NCBI GenBank assembly: GCA_963932465.1
Contig: OZ010793.1
Span: 254,087,333-254,151,332, forward strand
Direction: 5' to 3'
Length of the DNA: 64,000 nucleotides
Source: Maratus speciosus
Lineage: Eukaryota; Arthropoda; Arachnida; Araneae; Salticidae
Below are positions 34,901 through 49,300 of the stretch, piece after piece. A program made the position numbers and the translations under genes. Within the stretch, counting starts at the first letter, position 1. Each line of letters begins with the position of its first letter. Under the pieces are notes generated by a model. The model had not been told where the DNA came from and made no database searches. It worked only from the letters and a program-made list of their open reading frames with translations.

Positions 34901-37900
34901 TTAATAAAGACACCTAATAACATTTTAATCGATCTCCCTAAGACCTTAAAACGCTAAGGGTTTTATTTGAGCTAATGATAAGGGGTAATTTGTAAAATAA
35001 AGCCTCGATACCATTTGATATACAATTAAATTAATTATGTTACATTAAATATTCAACAAACTGCAAAAACAGAATAATAATAAAACAATGTGAATTTCAC
35101 CAATATGATTAAAAGGAGTATTTTCAAATATCAAAATGAGTCAAATATGATACTGGACAGAGGGTAATGCATGGGGCAGGGACACCTTTTCCAAACTTTC
35201 TTAAAAGAGGGTGGCGGTTCTTTTAATTTTATTTTGCACAGTTGAGGAGCACCCGATACAATTTTATTCTGACATATTTTTGAAAATAGCCCAAGTGGCT
35301 ACTTCACTCACACGCTAGCTAATGAAATTTTATAAAATATCTCGTTTGCATACGAGATATTTTGTACTGCCCTTGGCCCTCCGTGCCCTACTGTCATGTT
35401 TGCCTCATTTTGATTTTTGAAAATACTTCTTTTATTCGAATTAACGAAGTTCACATTTTTTCTTTAAGTCTAAGTTTTCTTCTTTTTTTCTACTTGTTTC
35501 AACAGTCTGTTAAATATTTAATGTAACAGAATAAATTTCATTGTATATCAAATAGTATTGAGAGCTTATTTTATGACTTCTCCCTTCCTCCTACCTGCAT
35601 CTCAAAATAAAAACCCTGACATTTTGGATTCATATCGAGGTCGATTAAAATGTTATGTGAATTGATCAAAAATGTTTCTTTTTATTTAAAAACTTCTGAA
35701 ATACGATGAAATGAAGGCAATTTTTTTACATAATCACACACATTGAAAAATTGGAAAACTTTTTCTGTAATATATTATTAAAAATAGCTTTTAAATTCCC
35801 TTAATAAAAATTTTTTCTAGGCCCTCCTTAAAAACATTTGAAATAAAATTTTAAATCGAGAAAAAGTTATAAAAATTATATGCAAAATTATACTGTTGCA
35901 AAAACTAAACTGTTGCAAAATTATATGACCCCTGCTGAATAGACTTTTAGTCGAGTATCATATTTAATAATTTTTATTCCTTAAAATGATTTGATCGTAT
36001 ATTTAACTCTTATGTTGTTTTTTCGCACCTCTTACGAAAATGTTTAAAATTTATTTTTTATTCGAACCCATAAGTAATTTAAAATGATTTCGACTGCCAA
36101 AATTTATTTATTTTACACATTGAATCATAACATTTTTTAATAACTAAGCAATAATGCATAAAATTTGTTTTTATCGTCAATTTGAAAGTACCCAAGCAAA
36201 AAGTACCTGTGATGCTATGTATCTGGAGCAAAAGAAAAAGTTAAGGGGGGGGGGGAGGATTGATGCATTTTTAGTGGACTGTTATTCAAAAATTAGTTAA
36301 GTCTGAATCATAAAATTTACAATTTAACTTTATATTAGAAAGATGTTTATTATCCTACGTTTTCAGAATTTTTTAGCGATGAGTCCCTTTTGAGATATAT
36401 TAAGTAGTGAAAATGGCCAAAAACAGATTTAACACAATCTTTGATGAGCTGTAGAAAATAAAGAGAAAAAGTTTTTAGGATTGAAATTTGTAAAAATAAG
36501 AGTATTATAACAGATCTATGAAAGAAAAAAATATTTAAAGTGAGTCTGATCTCTTTCATAAAAAATAATGACAGTGAAATGTGGTGTTTGGCCTTGTATT
36601 TCTCCGGTTTTTAAGCCTGATTTTGGCCTAGATTCTTAAGGCTAATGAAAATTGCAGAAATACATAAAATGTCGACAATTTTATTCTGAACATTTGGGTT
36701 TTTGATTCATCTTGATAGGTGGAAAAATAAACAGTTACAGTATTTTCCGTAAAATACGTTTTCCACCCAAAAAATGACTGTGTAGCTTGTTAAAAATGAC
36801 CACCCCCAGAAAACTATACCATCAGAAAAATTTTTATTCAAGTTTTTAAACTCAGAAAACTATGACGAAAACGTGGTTAAAAGATTAGAAAAGTTAAAAA
36901 TGTCGAGCGACACCATCTTGGTGATTTGGAATGGATTGACCATTTAGGGTAAATGGGCTGCCTTAGCATAAAAACCTAAAATTTGACATTTTAGTCAAAT
37001 TTGGAAATTTTTTAAGTATCGAGTCACCTAAAATGCATTCTGTTGGTTACTGTGACATTCATTCATTTAAAATAATATAAATTATATAATATAAATTATA
37101 TAAATTATATTATTGTAATTTATATAATTTATATTATATAAAATTGTATTATATTATATTATTGTAAAATTGTAAATAATATAAATTATATTAATTGCTG
37201 CGCAACATATCAGAATTAATAGATTATTTTCCACAGTATATTGAAGGGGTTCAAATCTTTTGGATTCCAGCCATTGTAGTGTTTGTTTTATCGTATCTTT
37301 GCTGCCACTGTTTCTTCTCTGTTTACGAGGTAAGTAACTATATCGATTTGCTTGCTTAATACTGTTCCAATGTTTTCTGGTATAATTTACATGATTTTAA
37401 GAATTTTAAAACATTCAAAAGCATGTTCATGTAATGTTACCCGATGCGAAACAATTTCTTTAGGTGTTTATATATATATATATTAGATAATATTCTGAAA
37501 ATTTCCATGTTACTTATTAACACCTCTTACTCGAGAAACGTGAAATAATGTCTTTCGAATATATTTAATTTCCTCCACGGGCGGTACATTTACATTTTAT
37601 GTGTTACATTATTTCTCAAATAATCGGTTAAGTGTAAGTAATACTCACGCACAGAGGGTTCCGTACAATAAATATTAAACTGTAATATTTAAAAAATCGT
37701 TATAAGACATTGCAATAATAAGACTTTGTAAAAAACTATACCACGTAAGCGCGCTTCGAAAGGAGGTCGCAAAGTTGCAACGTGGCGTTGGTCTGTACCG
37801 TGTTTTTCCAGACAGTTTTTTAATTACCCTTTAAAGACACGGGTGGCATATTGAGAGCGCCACTCAATGCAAACTAGTCGCGAATCCCAAAGTATTTGCG

Positions 37901-40900
37901 TAATTAATTCTAATTAAAATTAGTCTGTTTTTAACAATTGGACGTTTATTGCTTTTTGGCTACTACGGTATTAAACAAATATATCACTAAAATTTATTAT
38001 CCGGGCTTTAAAAGCCGATGGTGCATAGAGTGCACTGCCCGTGTCTTTATGTATCTCCAAACCGTCCGTGTCTTTAAAGGTTAATATCTCGGCTAATTAC
38101 CGACAATTTTTTTCGAAAACCATTATCAACAATCCTTTTATACTTCCGCGACGATATACCTCAAGCACCCCTCAACTCCCTTGATGAGCATCCGCAAAGT
38201 GAAATTTGTGTAACAGTGCAATTTTCTCAAAAACTATGCGATCTAGGGTAATCGTTATAGTTTTCCTGCAAGGTTTAATTAAACTTCTACTACACATTTT
38301 TTTTTTCATAATTTTAGTTTCAGTAGATTCGGAAATAGAAAGGAGGGAGGGACCATATTTTTGCATTACATTTTCGACGATATCTCTGAAAATACAATAC
38401 CTAAAATTAAAAGAAATGAATTTTTGAGTTCGGAGTTACGAGAGCTTTCACAATATATATATATATATATTTATTTATATTTATATATAAGATTTTTATT
38501 TCAAAGTAACTTTATTAATCCCCTACATTTTTCCTAAATATATTTGTGAATGGTTCATAATCTATAAATATGTAGATCAGCAGTCTATATTACTTCTGTC
38601 AAAGATTTTTCCAGCGCTCCATATAGTTTACGAGAAAAACGGCTGTGACAGACGAATAGACAGACAAACGAGTGATCTTATAATGGTTATGTTTTTAATT
38701 TTTAAGTACAGAACCCTAAAAACATAAACAATATTTGTAATTTTGCAATTATATTACTATGTATATAAATACTTCGATTACAAATAATACCATTATTATA
38801 CACATTCATTTATAATATAAACACGAACAGAAAAAATATCTTTTATATAATGAAGCATACTAGAGTAACGCCCGCAAGCGGATCTTCCTGCGATAAAGAT
38901 AAATACTACCCGCAAAAGATGTGTTAATATAAAGCTAGTAAAAATTTCATTAAAGTTTGTTAGTAGTTTATTATCCTTTTATTTTTCTTTTGTCGTGTCT
39001 CTCAATCATAACATTAAAATTGGGGAACGTTCCACTACAAGAATATTTTTTTTTTTTTTTTAGCGAAATAAAAATCAGAAAAAAAATACATGTAACGCAT
39101 AGATTACGACACATATTCCAACAACATCAAAATATTGTTACTAATTTTCAATTGTTTGGAAGGATATATCTAATAATTAAGAAAACTCATAACACACTTA
39201 AAAACCCATTTTCAGCAAATACTGCCTGTAGACACTGTAATGTATTACCATTCTTTAGTGCAATTTTGAATATGGTCTATCGATTTTTATACTTACCATA
39301 TAGTGTACTAACATTTTATTCAACTTGAAACACATAGCACAACAGAAAATGCCTTCTAGCAATTACCATCCATAGATGTTAATGTACCTATATCTTTTGG
39401 TGCAGCGCTGTATAAGAATTCGTTGTCTCTCCTACCACGTATAGTATAGTAAAATTTAATTCTGCTGAAAAACGTGCAGCGCAATTGAAAATCCACTTTC
39501 AGCAATTTCGATCGGTAAAAGGTAATTAATTGCATTTTTTGGGCAGTCTTGCAAATGATCCATAAAATATACAGAAATACAGAGTATTTCAAAACTATAT
39601 GTCAGAAATGTAAAAGCATGTAGAGGGGACCTAAATAAGCAGATTTCGTATAGGAATGTGGGTGCGGAAATGCAGCGTTGAGGCAGCAGAGGCCGCAGTT
39701 GAGTTCGGCAGATGAAAAAGCTTTGCTGGCTTTAATCGTCATTCTCTCACGGAGTTCGAACAACATGCACCGTTACACCAATGCGGAGCTCGCCGAAATG
39801 CATTACAAGTATGGGGTTAAGCAAGGAAATGGCTCACATCCAACAGCTCTCGACGTTGTCGAAGGACTATCCTCTACTGTGCGTAATACTATTTCTTCAA
39901 ACTGCAAGAATATTGTGATATTTCCCAGTGCCCATACCACGTGAAGCATAAAACGATCCATTCGCGCACAACTCCCGATGAAGATGCTCAAATTTTCAGC
40001 GATCCGGCAAATTCCTACCTGGGAATCGTTCCATGTACATCCTTTGAGTAGCCACTTTATTTCCTTGCGTAACCCCATACATGAAATGCATGTAGGCAAG
40101 TGTAATAATACATGTTGATCGAAATCCCTGCGGGGAATCGCGATTCAAGCCAGTGAAGTGCTTTCATCCGCGGAACTCAACAGTGTCCTCTACTGCCTCA
40201 ACGTTGCATTTCCGCACCCACATTCGTATACGAAATCTACTTGTTTAAGTCTCCTATATCTGCCTTTACATTTCTGACATATAATTCTGAAGCACCCAGT
40301 ATACACACCACATAATGAACTAAAGTTATTAGATTTAAAAACATATTAGCATACACATTATTTCTAAATAAAATCTCCCCCTTATTTATTCATAACTTAG
40401 CTATGAATATGAAACTTGTATCAATAGAAAAGTATAATTTTTAAATATATTATTAAAAAAGCAACTGAAAACGCACTTTCTGCTACTATTCCTCATTGAC
40501 GAAGATGTACAGACAGTCAAAGAGGAAAAAAAAAGAGAGAGAGAGAACGTCGCATACATTTTAATCACCGAAATTGTCTTAGAACGAAACGAAAATAGCC
40601 ATTCGACTAGAAATTATGTCTTCTTTCAATTTATGTCAAAAAAATAGATTTAAGGGATCGTCTTCATATTGAGATTGCACCAAACTCTGAAATTTTCATT
40701 ACGAACACCTAATTTTAACATTATATTTTGATCTTTTGATAAATTTAGCCTTAGGATACCAAACAAAAAATCAGTCAGTCAAAAAGTTTAAGAATAATGG
40801 AAGTTTAAAATTTGGGACTGCTAATGTTAACCCTTAACTGGTGTGACAAAAATTGTCGCATAACTACTGTGAGCGGTCTCTGAGACCTCTTGATCGAAGC

Positions 40901-43277
40901 ATGAATAGAATATTCGATTCACTCATAGGATACTGTTTCTGTACTAAACTTTATGTACAGGGTTATTATGATTAAAATTCATCTATTCAGAAGTCTTTAT
41001 CGACAGTACTAGAACTCCAGACGGAACAAAATTTCACCAGTATCTAGAGTTAAAGTGAAAATTACAAGTTAAATTATGAAAACTGAATACAGCTGCGGTC
41101 TGCGAGACCGACACCACCAGTTAAGGGTTAAATTAATTTTTAATCGTCGCAAAAGAGATTGCAATGAGAGTAGTTTTTTAAACATAAATTAAGAAATATT
41201 TTATGGAATGAGCTATAATTTTGGATACGCATCATTGAAGTTTTAAGAATCCGATTTTTTTTTTTTAAGTTATAGATCAAAATTCAGAATTTCATCCAGA
41301 AGTACAGCTCATTCTTCCAAATAATTATTAGGTTATACATAAAAAAATATCTCCATTGCAAAATGTTTTGCAACGATTACAAATGAGCATTTAATACGTG
41401 AACATTTATCATTATAAGTTCCGAAATTTAAATCTTCCTCATTCGTAAGCTACTTGACCAAATGACTTCCTAATTAGCATTATTGATATTGGCCCTATTG
41501 ATAAAATTTATCGAAAAAAATCGAAATATGATGTCAAAAGTAGGTGTTCGTATTCAAAAATTTAAGAGTTTGGTACAATTTCGGTGTGAAGACGATATCT
41601 GAACTTAAATTTTCCGTCAAATGTGGTTATTTCCTTATTTACAAAGGGGGAGGGGACAATTTGGAGATTAAAATGTGTGGGAGTGTTCTCTCTTTTTTGG
41701 CCGACTGTAGTTTAGTTCTTTTTGTGCGGCCCTGTAGAAAAAATCAAATGTTAAACATCCCATTTTTTATACGGAAGATGTTATTATTCACATCAGTAGG
41801 AAACAGGTTGTAGTGCATATCAGAACGTGAGTTTCAAAACTCACAGGATACCAGGATAAATCTACTTTTTGGCAGCTGGTTGCGTTTTTTATTGCGAGTT
41901 AACAAATAGAATAGATTGATAAAAAAAAAAAAACAAGATTTTTTTGAATTTTGGGTATGGCGAATTTTGAAACTCACGTCCTCATATATACAGTAATGGC
42001 CAAAATTATGGACATTTCTTTCGAAATTTTCATGTTTTATAACTTTGTGTGCTTATAGAATACATTAATTTTCACTTAAATACAAATGTTTATATGTCAA
42101 ATTCAAGGAAGTTTAATGTAGGATATAATAAAAAAACAGAATTAAAATATCTGCACTACAAAAAAGGTTACACTTACTTTAGTCTAAAATACAAACACAA
42201 TTAGTCATGAATGGTGAAGTGTATTGCAATAAAAGCTTCCTAGCCAATCACAATGACTGTTCGGAGGACCAATCAAATGTCAGTAACTAAACTGTAGTAT
42301 TTGTCAAAGCGGTATTTTGCTGGAAGTAATTTTGCAGAAAGGTGAATACTAGTGTAACTAAAGAGAACAATTTTTTTTCAATTTTTTCTTAATGTAAATA
42401 ATTTAAAACAATGTCATCAAAAACAAGAACTCATTGGAAATCTACAAAAAGAAGCAGAATTGTCATATTGAGAGAAAATGGTCTATCTTATGGTGAAATT
42501 GCAAGACAGGTTGGTGGATCAGTCACTCTATCTGACGTACGAAAGGTCTGCTTACGTTATGAAGAAACTAAATCAGTGATAAATAAGGCAAGATCAAGCC
42601 GGAAAAAATGCGCAAGTGCTTCCGACGATACAAAGATAAAAAGGATAGGCCTCAAAGATAGAAGAATTTCATCTGATGCTGATAGATGTGAAATGAATCA
42701 ATGGGTATTTCAGTTAGTTCAAGAACAGTAAGGAGAAGATTAGCAGGTTTTGGACTGTAAGGTAGAATTCCGAGATAAAAAAACATTTTTAAATCTTCAG
42801 GAACGCAAGAAAAGAACACATTAATTGGTCAGAAAATCAGCGGAAGCAAAATAATCTGAAGCAATGAGAGTAAAATATCACTCTTTGATAGTGATGGACG
42901 AAAATATGTGAGACGTAGAGTAGGAGAAGAGCTGCATCCTGATTGCATTGAAGCAACTACAAAGAACCCAACAAATGTCATGATTTGGGCCTGTATGTCT
43001 GCAGATGATGTGGGTCGCATTCAAGTGATTGATGGCATTCTGAATGCAAAAAAATAAATCGAAGCTGTCCTATAACCAAAATTAATACCTTCCATCAGGG
43101 ATCTCTTCACCAATAAAACACCATTTATCTTTCAGCAGGATTTAGCTCCATGTCATATGGCAACAATATCCCAAGAATGGTTTAAAAATAAAGGCATACA
43201 ATTATCACCCTGGCCAGGAAAAAGCCCTGATCTGAATCCTATAGAAAATTTGTGACGACGTTTAAAAATCCTTGTAC

Positions 43278-43308
<31 letters not shown>

Positions 43309-46300
43309 GTCTATCTAATAAAACGCAACTTATTGAAGCTATAATTGATTCTTAGCATCATGTGATTAAACAGGATGAACTCCAAACACTAGTTCTCTCA
43401 ATGAAATGACGCTCTGAACCTGTAATAAAAAACGAGGGTTATCCTACTAAATATTGAATGTGTAAGTGTAACTTTAAAATACAGTGAAATCTAAGATAGA
43501 TCTTATTTTTTGTAAGGCAACTTTTTTTGTAATACAGATAGTTTAATTCTGTTCTTTTTTATTGAATTCTACATTACATTTCCTTGAATTTGATGTATAA
43601 ACATTTGTATTTATGTGAAATGTATTATATTCTTCAAGCAACAAAGTTTTGAAACATGAAAATTTCAAAAAATGTCCACAATTTTGGCCACCACTGTATA
43701 TTGTATATCAATTCCGTAATGTTTGAAATAGTATAATTCATAACGTCAAACTAAGTATTAAAAAAAGTGTAAGATTAATTCAATACGTTGGAGTGTCTGA
43801 AACTTCTATGCATTTGTGACTGAAATTAAATTCCGAATACATAAAGAAAATTTATATTTTACTTGTAAAAAAAGTTAAGTTATCACATATAATAATATGT
43901 ACTTGAAGTGTGCCAATATAATTTCGTATGCATATTTTAATTCACTAACTGTATACTTCAATTTTTTTTAGATGGCGATTGACACATTAATTTTATGCTT
44001 CTGTGTGGACCATCAGATGAACAATGGTTTAGAAAAACCCTACTACATGAACCAGAATCTCATGGTAAGCGGTTAAGAAAATAATAAAAAATAAAAGTTT
44101 TCACAGATTTTATGTATGTGAAGAAATATATGCATAATCTGTGAAAAATGTAATTATGTACAGCCGGAAAATCTAATATAAAAAAATGAAAATTTCTCTG
44201 TCTGTAATTCTATACAAATCCACAGTTTGGAGAACAGATTTGCGAAATGTTACGTACGACCGAGGCAATTAAAGTAATCTGAAATCAAAATAATTTATAG
44301 TTAATTTTTAATTTATAAAAAACCACCAAATTAACAGTAATTTCCTATCAAATTTAAACATTTTTCGCTATAGCATTTGCCAACAAATAAAAATCCATAA
44401 TAAAATTCTTACCACAACAATTACTTTTCTATTGCAGGATTTCTACAGTGAAAAATGAAAATGAAATACACTGGCCTCCAAAAGTTAAGGTACAGGGACT
44501 GGATGCTCACGTTTTGCACACGTTTTGTCGAATATCTACAAAAATTATTGGCGAATTGTTCTTGAACTTCTGGGATGAATAGAACATGTTTGACTTCATA
44601 TTTCTTGGTGCAGATTTAGTCGGGCCGACAATTAGGGGGCTAATAATAAATTTAATAATAAAATAATAGTTGCGATCAGCTATGCAACAGAAAATGCTGG
44701 AAATGGGTTGTCACTGCGTTAAATGACTAATTTGGGTCCTGCTACGTTTGTGTGCATTTGTGTAAGTATAGCACTCATATTCGTGAAGATGTTAATGTGT
44801 CTGTGAAAAATTCAAAAGTTTTTTGCTTATAGCATACAGAGTTTTCAACCAAATTTAACACAACTTTCCGAAAACTTGCCAAAGAATAGTAGCAATAGTA
44901 TACTGCAATCAAAACATGAATATATTGAATATTTGATGAGTTATGGGCATTTTTATACGATAATTTTTAACTGCGCATGCACCGAAGATTTCAAAATTTT
45001 TATTTCATAATTTGGTAGTCAGTATTTTGGGGCAACTTATATAAAAAGTCCAGTCAAATATCGCGAAAATTCATAAAGATAGGATCGATATAGGGTCATT
45101 CCATACAAAATGAGCAAATCAGCTGTGGCAAACATGTCACAGACTTTAATGAAAATCATTGTATAAGTAGATCATATCTATTTATGAGTAAATGTAAAAA
45201 AACAGATTTCAGGATTGTTTATTTAAGTATTAAAATTTACATTAAAAGTGGATGCAAAATCGAAATTTTATCAACATGCTAAAAACTTTAATTTTGATTA
45301 CTAGCCTTGGGAATGGAAAGACTATATTGAAAATTATTTATAATTAGGAATGAATAATAAGCAGCAGATCGGAGTAAGTTAGTAATTGCATTTTTATTCC
45401 GTAATTTGAAAAAAAAATATTTTTGAAAATTTTTGAGGGGAAAATTCAATATTTCTATTATTTATTTAAACGTGAAGGACAGCTCTGATAGGGTTAAAAC
45501 AACCTGACGTTATAGCTAAAAGTATATTTTTAAAATATCGAAAGTTTCATTCTTGCCTTTTTATTCCTTAATGAGAAAAAAAATAAATAGTAAAAAATGT
45601 TGATGGGTAAAATGAAGGGTGTTGAAGGGGCAATATTTCTATCACTTCTTTTTAAGTGAAGGAAAGCTTTAGTAAACTTTTAAATTATTTGATATTACCC
45701 AGCAAAGAAAGAAACAGTGGGCCATCAGCTGGAAAAAAGATGGCAGCCAGCACTGCCATCAGCGGTAAAGTGCAATAGTGCCATTACATAAACCTGTCGA
45801 AAAGTGTCCGAGCGGAATGCAGCTGGCCCATCAGTGATGACCAACAGCAGGCCAGTATTGGTATGCCATCACATTATTTCAATCCGTCACTTTTCCTGCA
45901 GTGCTAGCACCTATCCCACTGCTATTCCTTTGCTGGCCCAGCACTTTCCCTTACAAAAATTTCTTATAGAATTCTATAAAAAAACAAAGCATTATATAAT
46001 TATGGCTCTTTTTTCTATAAGCTAGTTTCACCAAGAGCTATAGAAATATCTGTAGAAGTGTCTGTAATAGAAATTTCTATAGAAACATTTGAACTTTCAG
46101 CGGTTTCCATGTGGTCACCCTCCCAAGTACTGACCACGCTCGATGCTGCTTGGTTTTCGTGATCAGACATAAACAAGTACTTTCAGCGTACGTTACGACT
46201 GCTCATAGTTTTAAAGCTCTCATTACACTATTTCAAGTTTGTTTCTTTTGCGATTTACGTTCCCAATCATTAAACTGGTATAGAAATTATTCTATTGTAT

Positions 46301-49300
46301 ACAAATCCTATATATTTTATACACTTTTTTTTATTATTGATTATGATCTGTGTAAATTATGAAAACCGGAATCCTTTGTAACCTAGTAAAACCAAATTTA
46401 AGGAGAAAAAAACAGTGCGTTGAAATAAAGAATTTATTTATTTATTCATTTACTTATTTATTTTGTTGTGGTGGCAGTGGTGCTATATTTTTTTACAGTT
46501 TAAAAAAAAATTAGCTTCACAGCTAAATTGTGTTAAGATAGTCATTTCAGATTTGTGTTCAAATACTCAGTCTCTTCGATATTCGCAGCGCCACCAAGCG
46601 TAAGGGCTCCCAGCAATAATACTGCAAAAGTTCGTGCACTTCCATGTAGGGGTGGGCTAGCGCATGAGATAAAACGGATGCCCACCAGAATTTTATCTGA
46701 TGATTTCCAACAGCAAAGTTGACTGAAGCTGCCCAGCAATGGTCATGCAGTGGTAGACCATCAGCCAGCACTTCTCCATCATTGCCAGCACCTATCTTGC
46801 TGCTGGCCAGCAATTTCCTCTTTGCTGGGTCTAGATAAAAGTGTATAGTTTAAATATAGAAACTTTTATTCTTACTTTCAATTTATTTTTGGCTATTAAT
46901 ATATTTATTTTAAACTATAGTAAAAAAAAAAATATTTCGTTGAACAAAAAATTATATTTATCCTCTAAATCCATAGATGGCAGCACTACATCCCCCCCCC
47001 CTTTGAAATCGTGCAGTACTGTAAAAAACACGCATGGATTCAAAGAAGAAAGCTCTTGGAATGCAACAAATATTACTTTTTAACCCAATTTTGTGACGTT
47101 AGTAATCAAAAGGCAATCTTGAATTTTTTTTAGCATATGGACTTATTCATCTTTATGTCTGTGCAATAACTGTAATGTCTGACCGTTCCTTCAATTTTTT
47201 TTTTTTTTTGCCTATCAATAAGAGCAAAAATCACGATTTTGTCGTTTATTTTACTAATATTATAAAGAAGTAAAGTTTGTTTGTTTGTTAGAGGTAATCT
47301 CTGGAGCTACCGAACCAATTTCAAAAGTAATGGTATCAAAATGATGGTGTTAATCCAACTTAGAACATAGGCTATATTTTATGTCGGTGCCACTACCCCA
47401 AAGGGTGTGCAGGAACAAAAAACGTTCTAAAAATGCGATTTTTGTGTTACTGCAGGGCCTAGAAATATGAAATTTGGAATATTAGTTACTTATAAGATAT
47501 AAATGATGTCTAAGAACAGTTCTTAAACAATTCGAAATTTAAAAGGGGTGAAAATGCACAAAAAGCGTTCTAAAAAACGTTCTAAATGGTAGTTTCTAAA
47601 TATTCTCAGGAAATACCAAACCGATTTAAAAAACATTGGTGTCAAAATGATGGTGACGACGCTTGCTTCAAGATAGGCTATATTTTATGTCGGTGCCACT
47701 ACTGCAAAGGGGGTGCAGGAGCAAAAAAAGTACTAAAAATGCGATTTATGTGTTACTGCAGGGCCTAGAAATATTAAATTTGAAATATTAGCTACTCATT
47801 AGATATAAAGGATTTCTAAGAACAGTTCTTAAACAATTCGAAATTTAAAAGGGGTGGAAATGCGCGAAAAGCGTTCTAAAAAACGTTCTAAATGGTGGTT
47901 TCTACGAAATCTCAGGAAATACCAAACCGATTTAAAAAATAATGGTGTCAAAATGACGGTGAGAACCCTTGCTCCAACATAAGCTATGTTTTATGTCTGT
48001 GCCACTACCCCAAAGGGGGTGCAGGAGAAAAACTTTCTAAATTGCGGTTTTTGCGTTACGGAAGGGCCTAGAATCGTGAAATTTGGAATGGTAGTTAGTT
48101 ATAAGATATCAATGATCTCTAAGGACATTTCCTAAAAAAATCGAAATTTAAAAGGGGGTCAAAATGCGGAAAAAGCGTTATAAAAAACGTTCTAAACTGC
48201 GATTTTTATGCAATCTCAGGAAGTACTGAACCGATTTCAAATATAATGGTGTAAAAATGATGGTGACAGATCTTGCTCCAAGATAGGTTATATTTTATAC
48301 CTGTTTCCACTACCCCAGAGGAGATGCAGGAGCAAAATGCGCGAAAAGCTTTCTAAAAACGTTCTAAAGCCGACTTGTCAGTAATATCTCAGGAAGAATC
48401 AAACTGATTTCAGAAGTAATGGTAGGAAATTGATGCTGACAGCCTCTGCTCTAACATAGACGCTATTTTATGTCGGTATCACTATCACCTAGACGTTGCA
48501 GGAGCAAAAAAGCGTTCTAAATTTCGATTTTTGTGATCGGTAGGGGCTAGCAACTTAAAATTAGGCAAGGTACATATTTATTAGATATAAATGCTCTTTA
48601 AGAACGGTTTCGAAAAAATTAGAAATTTAAAATGGGTTGAAAATGCGCGAAAAGCGTTCTAAATTGCGATTTCTACTCAATCTCAGGAAATACCACAGCA
48701 AATCAATGGTGCAAATCAATGGTGACAGTCCCTGCTATATCATAGGTTATATTTTATGTTGCTGTCACTACCATCTGAGGGTTGCAAAAGCAAAGCATGT
48801 TCTAATTTGCGTTTTTTGCACAACTGAGGGGTCTAACACTTTGAAGTATGGCATGGTATTCACTTACAAGATGCAACTGCTTTATAAGAACAGTCGAAAG
48901 AAAATTCCAAATTTAAAGCTGAAGTAATCGAAAAGCGTTATAAATTACAATTTGTATGCAATCTTATCAAATACCAAACCGATTAAAAAAATAATGCTGG
49001 CAAATTGTTGGTGATAGAACCTGCTCAAACATAAGCTATATTTTATGTCTGTGCCACTACCACCAGAGGTTGCAGTAGCTAAAAACGTTCTAAATTGCGA
49101 TTTCTGTGATACTGAAAAGGCTAGAAACTTTAAATATGGCATGGTAGTTACTTATAAAATATAAATGCCCTCGAAGGACTATCGAAAATAAATTCGGATC
49201 AAAAAGGGGTGAAGCGAAGGGGAGGTGCGAGAAGCATTCTAAAAAAGTTCTAAATTACGATTTCTATGCAATTTCACGGAATATAAACCGATTATAAAAG

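Noticed and set aside
34144..36559. Short frames within the 33.6-37.0 kb palindrome
   Set aside because: They are not conserved between the two arms, so they are not coding.
47586..48927. Frames of 60-96 codons in the tandem array
   Set aside because: They follow the repeat unit and are broken in neighbouring units.
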